From Carex sylvatica (Eukaryota; Streptophyta; Magnoliopsida; Poales; Cyperaceae): a stretch of 64,000 bases of DNA. How positions within the stretch are numbered: the first letter of the stretch is position 1; each line of letters starts with the position of its first letter. Positions 43,777-55,534 of the stretch are shown here, piece after piece. The position numbers and the translations under genes were made by a program. The stretch lies in NCBI GenBank assembly GCA_964058845.1, contig CAXKVR010000120.1, positions 103,717 to 167,716 on the forward strand. The letters run 5' to 3'. Under the pieces are notes generated by a model. The model did not search any database. It saw only the letters and a list, made by a program, of their open reading frames with translations, and was not told the origin of the DNA.

Positions 43777-46775
43777 TGGCATATTCCGAGACAACCTGCC
43801 ACTTATTTATACGTAAGGCGTACACACATTACATATATTATCAATAGCATCCATAAATGCCATATCAATTTCACAAACAATAGTCTTACAACAATATTTA
43901 AAGTAGTTCAATAGTGGTCACGACAGACATGACTATAAATACGGTAACAACCATGCCTGTTCAACTGTGCCAATTAACTAGAAAAAAATACACAAAACAA
44001 AATAAGCAAAGTGGCATTTATTCTAAACATGGATCCTTTCGCTCGTTTTTACTCACGACCTTGTTCTGACGCCTCTTTCTCATTACCTGGAACTCACATA
44101 AAAGTGGAATGGATGAGAGATCGAACCTTCTCTCAGTGCGAGATTTAGTTTCAGCTTGGAGTTTGTAAAATCATCATTTTAATAAACTGCTTGAATCATT
44201 CAACAATAATAAAAGTAATTCCTATAATGCAATTCTATCATGAATGCAACCTTTACAAATTTAAAGACCATCATACTAATCTAATATGCATATTTACAAT
44301 CATAATGCAACTGTACTATCCTCATGCAATCATGCTCACAAATGCAAGATTAATCCTAACATAAAATCATTTCCACCTTTATTTAATAACCAAGAACTCA
44401 CTGACCATCACTTTATTTGTGATGCATTAATTCACTTACCATTACTTTGCTTGTGATGCGTTAATTCACTTACCATCCATTAACTGTGGATGCGTTATCT
44501 TACACTTTTACCCTGCTAGCAGTTATCACTTACCACCACTTTGTTTGTGATGCATTAATTCACTGACCATCCATCAACCGTGGATGCGTTATCTTATCAT
44601 TAATTCATTGACCACCCATCACCCGTAGATGCGTTATCTTATCATTAATTCATTGATTGTTTGTGATGTGTTAATTCACTGCCCATCCACCACCGGTGGA
44701 TGCGTTATCTCACAATTAATCATACAACATCAATTCACATTTACTTCATGATATGCAACAACCCCAAGGTACCTACTATGTTCAATTAACCATGCATATG
44801 CAAATCTTTGATAAAAAAGACAATACCCAATTCATGTGTGATTTCCATTGTGCCTAACCCAAAAGATTTACGGAAGGTTCGATTCACAACATGCAATTAA
44901 TTCACACATATGCATCATGAAACAAAATATCAAGGAAATAAGTATTTTACAAAAAGTCCGAGAAACCCGCACCTGTTAGTGGAGTAAACCCTCGATCGTC
45001 TCTTACGTCTCCAAGTGCTTCACTAGTCGGACCTAAATAATGTGAGCATACCTCTAATTAATGACGATTATGTTTACGTATTCATTTACCATAGTTTCCT
45101 AATCGTTCTTGTTTAATATTATTTATTAAAATCTAAGAACTTAGAGGATAGATGTATGTCATGTTCTCATGAAGAAGCACCTCGTACCGTTATTATCACA
45201 TGTCATCATTTCTATTTCACAATCTTTGACTAACCAAAATCGTTATAGGGATACCATTGCATCCAGTTGTACTTTAGGGTCATTTTCTCATTGTAACAAA
45301 TATTGGGCGTCTTTCATCAATAATTTGTGTAAGGATCCTAAGTAAAATATTAATTTTAAAACTTTTGAGTTACCTGGAGTTCACGTATCCTCTATAAAGC
45401 AAAACAGAAACAAAGTACTTTTGGATTGAGGTTGGGCGGTTTGGATCTGGTGCGGGGTGGTTTGGATCTGGGTTTATTGAGTTTGGGAGTTCACTTATTC
45501 GGATCTGAATTTTCAGATCTAGGGAGTGGGGTTTTTGGATCCGCCTGTGGAGTTTGTGGTTTAGAAAAGTACGCTCAGCAGTCACTGTTTTGATCAGATC
45601 TCAGCGATGGAAAATCGGATCAAAGTGAATCCAGTGCTCATGCATCCATATCTTTGAGAACTACAACTTTCATTTTTAATGTTCCTCGAGATTCTGGACA
45701 TACAGATTGCAGTTCCCTGTGGAAGTCAGTTGACGGTTCAGCTATGTTTTCTGTTTTGAGTACGGGCAGCAGTCACGATTTTGGGCAGATCTCGGTGGTG
45801 GAAACTCAGATCGAGGTGAATCTAGAACTCTGGATCCGTATTGGTGAGTACCATAACTCTCGTGTTGAACACTTCTTCAAATCCGGACGTACGAGCGGCA
45901 GTTCTCTTCAGAAGCTGGCTGGCTAGTTTGGGTCCAGCGAGGGTTCAGATCCGAATGAGGGGAAATGGGGCTGTGGTGGCTAGGTTTTGAGGAGAGGTTT
46001 ATATAGAGGTGAGGAGAGGTTCATATAGAGGTGAGGCTAGGGTTTGCCTCCAACTTCTGGTTGGGTTGGACTGGGCTTTTATGGGCCATGATCAAATTTA
46101 ATATGTCAATTTGAGTTAAGAATAGAAATATGTTTCTGCTTTTTTAATTTTTTTCATCTTCAAAGATTAACAATACTAGAATTATATATTCAGAATATAA
46201 AATTATTTTCCACATAAGAGTTTTAGGATTTTCTGTTACAATTCTAACGCAACTGGTTTCACCTTAATCGAAATTTCCAGTGAGAAAAAAAGATAAAAAA
46301 AAAAGTCGACGAAGGTCTACAGTCTTCGAACAAAAATGTTTACTGACTTTACAATTTTATGGAGAATCCTATGTTCAGAATTTGGGGTAGTCTTGTACAC
46401 GAAAGTTGTAGATCATGATGTTATATTTTCAGGTATTAAATTTTATTTTAATCTTAATTAATATGAGTGATCTGTAATTAAAATACTAACAATTATCCAT
46501 CTAAAAATTACAACTGAAGCTAAATTCGGAAGGTATCGAAAGGAGTAACTCAAATCGAGGTTTTAAATAAGAACTTGATTTGTATTTTCTTTGTAATTGT
46601 AGAGGCCAGCTAAAGAAGACATTTCTTTTAGAAATTAGATGGGATATTATTTGAATTTTTGTGAGAATTCCTACAACATTTTCTATACGGACAATATGAT
46701 CCTAACTCAAGACGTATTTTATTATATACATATTTTTGTATCAGATATCATACCTAGAAATATCGTGGTGTTACA
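43777..46775 (-). mobile_element. Gypsy solo LTR of 3.0 kb, target duplication TTAAT
   Basis: On the minus strand it starts TGTAACACCACGATATTTC and ends GGAATATGCCA, flanked by TTAAT at 43772-43776 and 46776-46780. The TGTAACACC start and length resemble Tekay/Del-type LTRs. A minus-strand TATA (CTATATAAA at 46006-45998) is followed by a transcript-like region, matching an LTR promoter. There is no internal coding region, so it is a recombinant solo LTR. Small frames inside are not genes. Confidence 0.85.
44395..44720. repeat. Minisatellite of about 40 bp units inside the solo LTR
   Basis: About eight decayed units built from TTAATTCACTGACCATCCA and GTGGATGCGTTATCTTA alternate with TTTGTTTGTGATGCATTAAT forms. 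Length and order vary between units. Confidence 0.75.
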
Positions 46776-46942
46776 TTAATTTTATACTAATTAATTTGAA
46801 AATTTATACATTTGACATACAAATTTCAAATACAAATAGGTCACTCGTGATGTAAACTAATTTTAATAGTTAAATTTTTTTTTTTAAATCAATCTAATAA
46901 ATTTTAAAATTAAACTAAGACAAGATTCTAACATTTTCATAA

Positions 46943-47040
46943 TTGTCTTCGTTGTTAGCAAGTGGGTCAACGTAGTGTTGGAATTTGAATTTACATTTTT
47001 ATGCTAATCTTCCTTGTCAGCAAGTGGATCAATGGTCACT
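46943..47040 (-). pseudogene. Two short antisense fragments of cardiolipin synthase exon 3
   Basis: The stretch contains TTGTTAGCAAGTGGGTCAAC (46954-46973) and CTTCCTTGTCAGCAAGTGGA (47009-47028). Exon 3 of the synthase reads CTTGTCAGCAAGTGGGTCAA on its antisense strand, followed by TTTATGGCCATCTTCCTTG, also echoed here as TTTATGCTAATCTTCCTTG. These lie about 0.8 kb upstream of the synthase start, in opposite orientation to it. Confidence 0.55.
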
Positions 47041-47788
47041 AGTTCAAATGTTGGCATTTCACAAATAAAAAATTTCCATTTCGACAATTTGAAAATCCAA
47101 AGATTAATATTATATCTCGAGTGAGGTTATGGTACTATGCATAGCGTTTATTGATGTGTACTACATATTAATATTTTTTTTATATTTTTAATGATTCATA
47201 ATGTAAAACTAATTTGGTCAAAAAATTTCGAATCAAGTAAGTTTTGACTCATCTAAAAAGTTAGTAAAAGATTTTAGAAAAAAATAAATTTAATTTACAA
47301 ATATATATTCATATAAAGATTATGTTAAACAATTTAAATTAATTATTAAAAAAAATTGAAATTGAAAATGTATATATAGCGTGCGACAGACTGTGCATAC
47401 TACCACTTAGGGGTGAAAACGGAGCGGATAGTGGTGAAATCATATTCATATTCCTTGTTTTTATTGTCCGGATACAAATATAAAGCATATATTAGACAAA
47501 TAGGGATACGAGTCCAGATAAGATCGAATATTTATTAAAATAGAATAAAAAATATTAAAATTTGTAATATTTATTTAATTATAATAATAAATAACATAAA
47601 TTTTTTATAATATATATCTACTATTCTTCCGATACAAATAATTAAAATGTAAAACCAAATACGGATGGAATAATACTACCACTACCTCACTTGTTTCTCG
47701 TATATATTTTTTTTTGGTTAAGACAAAAAACCCATTCCCGTTTGTTCATCTCCTCCCTTCATTTTTATTCTTGTAAAAGTAGAATAGA
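47041..47788. other. Upstream region of cardiolipin synthase
   Basis: AT-rich DNA. The gene promoter must be here on the plus strand; a TATATATTTT-like stretch lies at 47701-47710 about 80 bp before the ATG. No gene seen. Confidence 0.35.
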
Positions 47789-49638
47789 ATGGCGTTCTTG
47801 AAAACCCTCAAAACCCTGATCCGAAACTCTAACAATAAATCTTACCTTTCGCTCTTTCACGCCTCAAGCCCCACTGTACCGTTCTCTCCATTACCTTCTC
47901 TACCACCTCCTAATTCCTTCTCCTTTGTTACTCTGCGGACCTTCCTCTCTTCTCCTCCATGGAACCTCTCTCAGCGTTCAAACCCTCTGTACTTTGGAGG
48001 GAGGTTGGTCAAGTTCCCCAGAGATTTACAAGAGGTGAGACGGAGATGCTTGCCTATTGCGTTCGATTTTTCATTTTCATCAGCGACGAAGAATAGGAGG
48101 AATGCTCAGCATCTAATTTCAGAGAGGACGAAACCTATATTAGATATTGGGTCAGCTGGGATCAATGAAAAGTTTCTAAATTTACCGAATTTGGTGTCAA
48201 TTAGTCGGATGGTCTCAGGACCTGTAATTGGCTGGTAAGATTAATTGTTTCAATTAATTAATTAATTTTAAATATTTATATTCGTTGGGACTGATACTGA
48301 CTGTACGAATGTGTACCCACTGACTGTATGAATGTTTATTTTATTTTTTTATGAAGATAACACTGTAATTTGAAACAGGATGATTATGAATGAATGGTAT
48401 GTGCCAGCATTTGGTGCGTTGATCGTCTCTGGCGCAACTGATTGGGTATGTTGTTCTATCTTAGTGGTTCATTCTCAACTATGTTTTTGTTATTTCTTAG
48501 TGCTTCATTATCACTTTAATTATTCTAGTTAGATGGTTTTATTGCAAGGAAGATGGCCATAAACTCTGTTTATGGATCCTACCTTGACCCACTTGCTGAC
48601 AAGGTAACTAACTTGTTCATTAGCCTAACATCATCAGTATTTTTGTATTATAGTTTTAGTAAATCAATTTCTATTTGGAACATCAATTTGAGATAACATT
48701 TGATCAGGTTTTAATCGGATGCGTTGCCTTATCTATGGTGAAAATGGACCTCCTTCATCGTAAGTCACTTATCTATAACAGTCTGTAGCACCAACAATGA
48801 AAGTATACTGATTGAATGATGCCACCACATGTTTTACTTTATTACATAGGGATAGTTATCACATTGCATTTTCATTTATTAAACTAATCTTGCATGATAA
48901 TTGTTTGTTTGTTATCTACAAATAAAAAAAGCTGGACTTGTGGGCTTGGTAGTATTTAGAGATATTGGTCTTGTCGGTGGTGCTGTATACAAACGCGTTT
49001 TAATGATGAATTGGAAGGCAAGATTTTTATCATGCTACAGTCCATTAAATAATTTTGAAGCCAATATGTTGCTAACAGTCTTATTTTATAAAAACTTTTA
49101 GTGGGATAGTTGGTCTGAGTTCTTCAATCTAGATGGACAGTATCGTGAAAAAGTCGAGCCTCTTTTTATCAGCAAGGTTTAATAATCAGTTTTACACCTT
49201 ATGCATTAAATTTGGTTTAATTTTAGTTTGTGTTATTATATATGGAGAATTTTTATAATATTTTTCTTTCATTTGTTTAGGTCAATACAGTGCTCCAATT
49301 GTTATTAGTTGGGGCTGCTCTCCTTCAACCTGATTTTGGGACTGAAGAGACACAACAATACCTGACCTACTTGAGGTTTTCTTTTTATCTCCTTAAATTT
49401 ACTTAACCATAAAGTTTCCTGTATCTGGTATAAAGTAGGATATTAATGAAACTTAATGAAACTTAAAGAAACTCTAAAGTTGGATCTGATAGAATCCTTA
49501 ATTACATTTATCACAGGCAATAACTGATCAAGTTGTGTGATTTTGTTTGCCTGCAGTTGGTTAGTAGCTTCAACAACAGTTACTTCGACAGTTGGGTATG
49601 GAATCCAGTATTTTAGAAATAAACCCATTATAAGATGA
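47789..49638 (+). CDS. CLS: Cardiolipin synthase (CMP-forming), mitochondrial
   Basis: Eight exons: 47789-48234, 48379-48445, 48529-48603, 48708-48759, 48932-49017, 49102-49176, 49281-49375 and 49557-49638, total 978 nt, 325 residues. The enzyme joins phosphatidylglycerol and CDP-diacylglycerol to form cardiolipin in the mitochondrial inner membrane. The CDP-alcohol phosphotransferase signature D-G-x2-A-R-x8-G-x3-D-x3-D is complete ([20 protein letters not shown] begins it, in exon 3). The first about 110 residues are Ser/Pro/Arg-rich and fit a mitochondrial transit peptide. The later exons have hydrophobic segments ([50 protein letters not shown]). Intron 5 begins with GC (49018-49019), a GC-AG intron. 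All phases agree and no stop interrupts, so the gene looks functional. Exons 2-8 are also present as a captured copy at 22787-25762. Confidence 0.95.
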
Positions 49639-51162
49639 CGGTTGATCAAGTTATATGAGATCTTACTGAAGTTACTGCCCTTTTAGCCACCGGTGATACA
49701 AACTTTGCAAACCAACTTCCGTAGATTGTAGTTCAAACTGGTTCAACTTTAATAGGGAGATCAAATGCCAAAATTAAATGTCACAATGGTGATTTCCTTC
49801 AAGAAGCTAAATAACGCTTTTGTAGATTTGTTTTATTTTGTTCGTTTAAGGTGTTGTTATGTGTATTGGACTGTGCATAGAGCCGTGTTATTCATTTGCT
49901 TACTTGTCTTTGCTTTTGGTCTCATGTTCAATTCCATCTAAAAAGTTCAGTCTCATTTTTAGAAGAGGCACATTGTAGCCATATCTTAGTAAATTTAAGA
50001 AAAAATTTAGTATTTAAATTTCTGATGGAGGGTTTGGTTGAGATTTTATTTTTGGATCGTCACAAGGAATAAGTATTATTCAGGTTTTCAGAATAGTATA
50101 ATTATTGTTTGGATTTTATTTTTTGAATATCGCTAATTTGAAGATTGTTATTCTTAATAAATGTCTGGTTCGTAAAGTAATTCTAATTCAATACTATTTT
50201 GAAAAGTGAGAATTGTGTTTAAATTCTATAGAAGTGTATATAGTAAATATTATTTCGTACTAGTGCTGTTTTTGCGTTGCTGCCGTTATCAAAACGAGTT
50301 TGGGTTTTAAACGCTTTTGAAAAGTAGTGTAGCTCTACTAAATGCTGACTTTATCCTTTATTATATGAGAAAAGGTATCGTCGTCCCACCATTTTTACGC
50401 GGTTTCAACTGACATTACCCGCAACAGCCCTCTCACGCGCTCCCATCTCCCACATTGCTTTATTATTGTGAAGTTTCAATTCAATTTTAACTTCAATCTG
50501 TAAATCCCGTTGATCCCTGATCAGACGCTCCTCTCCTCCGACATGGCGGTGTCATGTCCCCCGCTATCATCTGATAATGCCTGATTCCTATTTTAGGTTG
50601 TTGATGTGGTGGAGTACACTTCAAAAAAGAAGTTAACAACTTCTGACTCTGTGATCATCCTCTTCTAATCTGATGCATTTATGGTCGACATAACAACAAC
50701 CGGAATGAATTCGTGATGATTCGACACGTAAAGAGAATGAGCAGTGAGTTATTTTGTTTGATTTTCATTGATTAATGAGAGGATTTTTGCATTTACTTGT
50801 TCATCTCCTTTGACTGCGTGGATCTGTAGGTGAGTGAATGCTAATTGTAATTGGAGTAAATTTTGGTATTTCCCCTTGGATTTGTGTAATTTCAGATGGA
50901 TTTTGTATTTTTGGGATCCTTTGGACGTGCACGTCAGTTGCTTGATAAAATGTTTCAAAGAGACATTACAGTATCAACGATTTCAATATCTCTTTTTTAT
51001 CTTAATACAACACTGCTGTACTAGCCTGTTAATTGGCTTGTTTTTTCTATAATAGTAAATTTTAATGTTAGATCTAAGCAGAATGTAGAAATCATGCACC
51101 AATCGTCGTTACCCACTAGTCTAACACTTCAAGAGATTATGAATCTATTAGTTTCTGCTCTT
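49639..51162. other. Downstream region of cardiolipin synthase, part of the duplicated segment
   Basis: Contains 3' untranslated DNA and unique sequence. A CT-rich stretch (50420-50545) with an ATG at 50543 reads only 13 codons (MAVSCPPLSS...), resembling the first exon of a plus-strand gene that I cannot recognise. The whole stretch is present in inverted copy at 22948-24470. Confidence 0.4.
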
Positions 51163-51873
51163 AATCTTTCTCAAATTTTGATAAATAGCGATATTGATCT
51201 TCTTGATCTGACCTAGTTATCAGTTGTACGACCCAATCTTTCGACGAATCCTCATCCCCTAAAGAAATACTCAACAATTTGACCTCTAAATCATCAGCGC
51301 CATCCATACCTCGATTCTGCAAATGAAGCTATAGCTTTTTTATTTTCAGAAATTAAGAGCTAAAGAAAAATCATACAAATGAAGCTGAGTATCAATTCTT
51401 TTGGGCAATCTATAATGAAAGCAAAAAAAGGGTACAAATATAATGGAATCCAGGAAGAATAAAAGTTAAATAAATGCTATATGTTTACTTTTGGATGATA
51501 AACTCACTTCAGAAAGAATCACAACTAGGAAAATTGAACAACAGCTTTTTGGCCCTCTGAATATCTTTCCTTTCCTTCCTTGAACAAGTAAATAAATAAA
51601 AACTCAATTCTCCCCAGAAACATCTACTATTCACTAAGCTTCGGTTCAATTAAAACTTATATATATATGATATACCTGAACAGTTGAGGTAAACCACCAG
51701 ATATAAAACCAAGGAGCATCATCATCATTACTCTTCGCATCATGTGAATCAGAAACATGTAGAGAAAGGAAGGCAGTGACAGGAATGTTGAACTCTTTGT
51801 TAACCGATAACATCCATTTTTTGTCTACCTCCGACGGGTTCCCCTTGAAAGCCTCACCACTGAATGCATCTAC
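51163..51873 (-). pseudogene. PhzF-like gene fragment
   Basis: Two candidate exons with good junctions: 51873-51676 and 51322-51163. The first starts V-D-A-F-S-G-E-A-F-K-G-N-P and ends W-W-F-T, matching the N-terminal part of the plant PhzC/PhzF isomerase-like family (VDAFT..AFKGNPAAV ... RWFTP). A short block after GNP is missing and the P-V-A-E-V after WFT is not present. The second ([12 protein letters not shown] ending K-F-E-K-D) is not recognisable as PhzF. No other PhzF exons are seen, so this is a fragment or a much diverged gene. Exon 2 is included in the segment copied into the gypsy element. Confidence 0.5.
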
Positions 51874-51879
51874 CTGATT

Positions 51880-54800
51880 TTAGAAGTAAGGACCACTGCA
51901 TACTTGATATCTCGTTGAGGCATTTTCACAAACACCTGATATATGTGTGGTGCTTTTATAAGTGTGTACTTGTCCCTCATTTGAAATTTGAAACGCACCT
52001 TCAGTTGACAAAGAAGAAGAAGAAATAGCAATAAGATCATCCACTGAAAAGAAATACAATGGTTCCCATAATGCATGAATTCTGCAAAAGTAATGCATAA
52101 ATTCTGTAAAAACCATTGATTTGGGGTCTAAGCAGTGGTGCTGGCTTGATAAGAGGTTCCTAACACAGTTTGAGGATCTATATGCCCTACTCTGAAAATC
52201 CCTGGTAGGAACTCAATTTCAATAAAAAATGAGCTATCTTTTAGAGAATATTCCCTAAAGGAGCAAGTTTTCAGAGAAATTTGTATATCATTCCCCAGAA
52301 CATGTCAGAAAAGATTTTTCCTCACAGAAAAACCCCTGAACCCTGTCAGTACACAGAAACTTGCAGTAAAGCCCCTAAATTTAACCATAATTCAACCAGA
52401 ATGGTACCAGAAATGAAATTTTACAGAATGATCCCTAAACACATCTGAACTATACTATAATATTATATATTTACTAGAAATTATGTTGAACAGTTACTGT
52501 TTACCAGAAATATCAAGAAAACAGTACTTGGTCCAGAATTGCAATACTGTGCTTAACAGAAATTTACCAGAATATATCTTAGAATTATTAAAAGCAAATG
52601 TGAAAATGATATTTTAGAAAATAAGTCCATCCATGGTAAATTGAGAACAAGTGTATTAATTATGAGGTATATAGAATATAGTATCACAGATACAAGATTT
52701 AGAGCAACTGACAAGAAATAAAAACAGATACCATGAAATCTGATATGAGAATTTAATATTCATGCATCTTATAAGATTAAACTTATCAATACAAGCATAG
52801 GTATGATGGACATGATTTGCATAATTAATGTTTCAACTGATTTGGCAAATAGGAATTGATTTAGTGATGATAAGAGAAATATGATTTTCCATAAACTGGA
52901 CCAGCATAATACAATGACATATTTTTAGAGCTAATTTGACATCTCCTCGGTAAAAACAAACCTCTCCATCATCGGATTTTACGAACGTTCAAAGTACCGC
53001 TTGAACTCAAATTCGGTAGACATAAGTCAGAATCGTATAAATCTAATTAAATAATCATGTAGACATAATTCATTTAAATTGATCAAGTGAAATTAACATG
53101 TTACATTTATTCATATATTCTCAAGTATATGATACAATAGGACTCAAACCTGATAAGCATGAATCTTTTATCAATCAGTCCCTTAAAAACATACATATCT
53201 CAAACTCACAAAAATATGTATCTGTGTCAATTTGGAGCTTCTATTCCTCCAGCTTTCAGCAATCATATGCCCTTGCCTTTTTTCCTAATACTGCAATCAA
53301 GGATTGATTAGTGTCTCAGCAAGTATAGACAAAACACGATATGTGACTCTTCAAGTATTATTTCTATCTTGCTAACCACCCCATACTGACAGCTAGTAAT
53401 TTACTTGGAGTCATGTGTGGTTGTACCAAAATAAAGTCCAGAAGCATTTGAGCATATGAAGCATATTAGTTGCTACAATTACAGCCCATAGTAAAGTATA
53501 AACTATAAGTATCAACCAGTGATTATTCAAAGTTAAAATGGCCAAACTCCGACTCAATTGGTCTGATTCCACATCTAGTAGAAGTGTAATAGGACAATAT
53601 ATTTTAACCAAAATCATCTAGCCATATTTGAAGTAAACAAATTAAAACAATTAAAAGGCTGTTAGTTGTCAGGCCTGATCCATATATCTATTGGAACATG
53701 ATTTCTATAATCTGCTTAGATCTAACATTGAAATACCTAAGACACAATTGCAAAATGACAATTAATTCAAATCAACAAGGTGACATAAATAATGACCATA
53801 CCGTCAGCCACACGATCAACTATTCTCCTGGTCAGGGCCTCCCGAGCTGTCAATTGCCTACTTTAACAGCACATCCTGCCTCGTTTGGGAACCAGGGATC
53901 ATCTTCTCATTGAACACAGGGTCATGAAGGTGCTTTGCTGGTTACATCTCAACTTCTAACTACACCAATTTTGGCAAATGGTCTCATCTATACAGTAAAC
54001 ACAGGGGACTATTGTGTGGTTAATTAGCTACGAACACCTGGTGCTCGATAAAACGCCACATTAAAAGGTCAACCATAGGATTTTCAACCCTCAAGTTCTG
54101 CAACTACGTGAGAGAAATAAGCATCTGGCATCAGGAATCATGAATCTAATTTACTCGGAGAAGTCGGAGATTCAGCACAAATCTTTGTGTAATTTAAATG
54201 AAAATAAATTAACACAGAAAACAGCAAACACTTACCAGATGAGGCATAGGGAACACTGTAAGACTCAAATCTAGATGAGCTTGAAGGGGAGAGGCAGATA
54301 TCGGCAACTCCGCACAGGCATTGATACGCTCGATCTTTCTTCGACCTTGCGTTTCCGTACAACCCCTAGAACCACTTCCCTCTCTTCGTTTTCTTGTCGC
54401 CTCTCCTGCACGTCACCATCTCTCCCGTTGCGCCAAGAATGAAAGAAGATCGAGAAGGAGAGGCGCTCGGAGTGGAGAAGAGTCGTATCATCAATCGGTG
54501 CGCCAACCACCGCATCGCCATGGCTGTATCAACTGGGCAGCGTCGTCTCTCTCCTGTTAGGAAATTTCAAGAGCAGAGAGATCGGAACGGGAGAATCAGG
54601 AAATTTAGTTTTTGTAAAGGGAGAAAAAAGATCGGGCATTTATTTTGAAAAAAACGGAGAGACAGATCGGGAAAGTTTCGAAAAGGAAGGTCGTTGGACT
54701 TTGACAGTTTAAAACGCGTTAGAAGTAGTTCAGGGATTTTCGGGGGACTGAACGACGGGGGATATACCTTTTCTCTTAAAAAAATGTCCCTTGTGTTTCA

Positions 54801-55534
54801 CATCACACTTGATGATAGTGAGGCTCTCAACCAAAGCTGAATACCAAGTATCATCACTGACATGGTTCAATATTATATTCAAGAATACCAAGTACCATCC
54901 TCAGGAGTCGGGCTATCCAGAAACCCCAACCTAGATATCAAAAACAAAAATCAATTTGCAATCCAATAAATTGAAACAGAAACCTATAACTGTATCCATC
55001 AGGCCTCTCATGCCAGCAATACTTGACTGTGCCTACTGTACCTCAAATAACAAACTGACGACCATAGGACCATGGAGAGCACGATTGTTGAGGAGGAGAT
55101 TCAAGGGGAGAAACAAAAAGAGAAGAAGAAGAAGAGAGAAATAACAGAGACATGAAAAGCAAAGTAGAAATAACATAGAACAAGAAGAGACTGTATTAAA
55201 TTTGTATTAACAGGGATCGGTAGAATTGGGAGAGAAGGTGGGATTGGGAGGCAAGGGCATATTAATCAATTTATTTTTTAAAATAAATTAAATGTTAAAT
55301 AGTTAAAAGGGGATAAAGGAAAGAATGCTAACTTTGTATGGGCATATTAGATATTATTGTGTTTTGATGGAGAAATTGGCTATTTCAAAAGTTTAGATGG
55401 GTACACTACAAATTTTCCCAAAAACAAAAGAGTTCTGCCAAGAAGGGCATTGTTCTTAAAATTTGTTCCAAAAAAACTTTTGTTTTCATAAAATTCTCTT
55501 AAAGCTGGTGAAATTGTTGTTAGTTTACTTCTCA
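51880..55534. other. Region without a recognisable gene
   Basis: AT-rich DNA. An inverted match of about 40 bp, ATGTTAGATCTAAGCAGA, links 51065-51100 with 53700-53735. A minus-strand reading LTAREALTRRIVDRVAD before a GT at about 53802 looks exon-like but is isolated. A minus-strand ATG at 54522 opens 51 codons, Arg/Ser-rich, that could be a first exon with an organelle-like leader. None can be assigned. Confidence 0.35.

Larger units (their letters stand above)
43573..46930. mobile_element. Fold-back MITE split by a solo LTR and bordered by Athila
   Basis: The left arm (about 43590-43771) and right arm (46781-46925, inverted) share GTTTAATTTTAAAATTTAT, a GTGATG..TTTA block and ATGTCAAAT.TATA. 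Removing the solo LTR 43777-46775 leaves about 350 bp of fold-back DNA. Athila's right target duplication ends at 43572, at or just outside the left arm. Confidence 0.55.

Noticed and set aside
45370..45926. Small genes inside the 3-kb solo LTR
   Set aside because: They lie in the transcribed part of an LTR next to its TATA box and have no family features.
53802..53860. Isolated minus-strand exon LTAREALTRRIVDRVAD
   Set aside because: A short exon-like reading with a GT after it, but no acceptor, partner exons or family could be recognised.
54376..54522. Minus-strand 51-codon frame starting MAMRWLAHRL as a first exon of the PhzF fragment
   Set aside because: It does not contain the expected N-terminal PhzF sequence and no junction links it to 51873.
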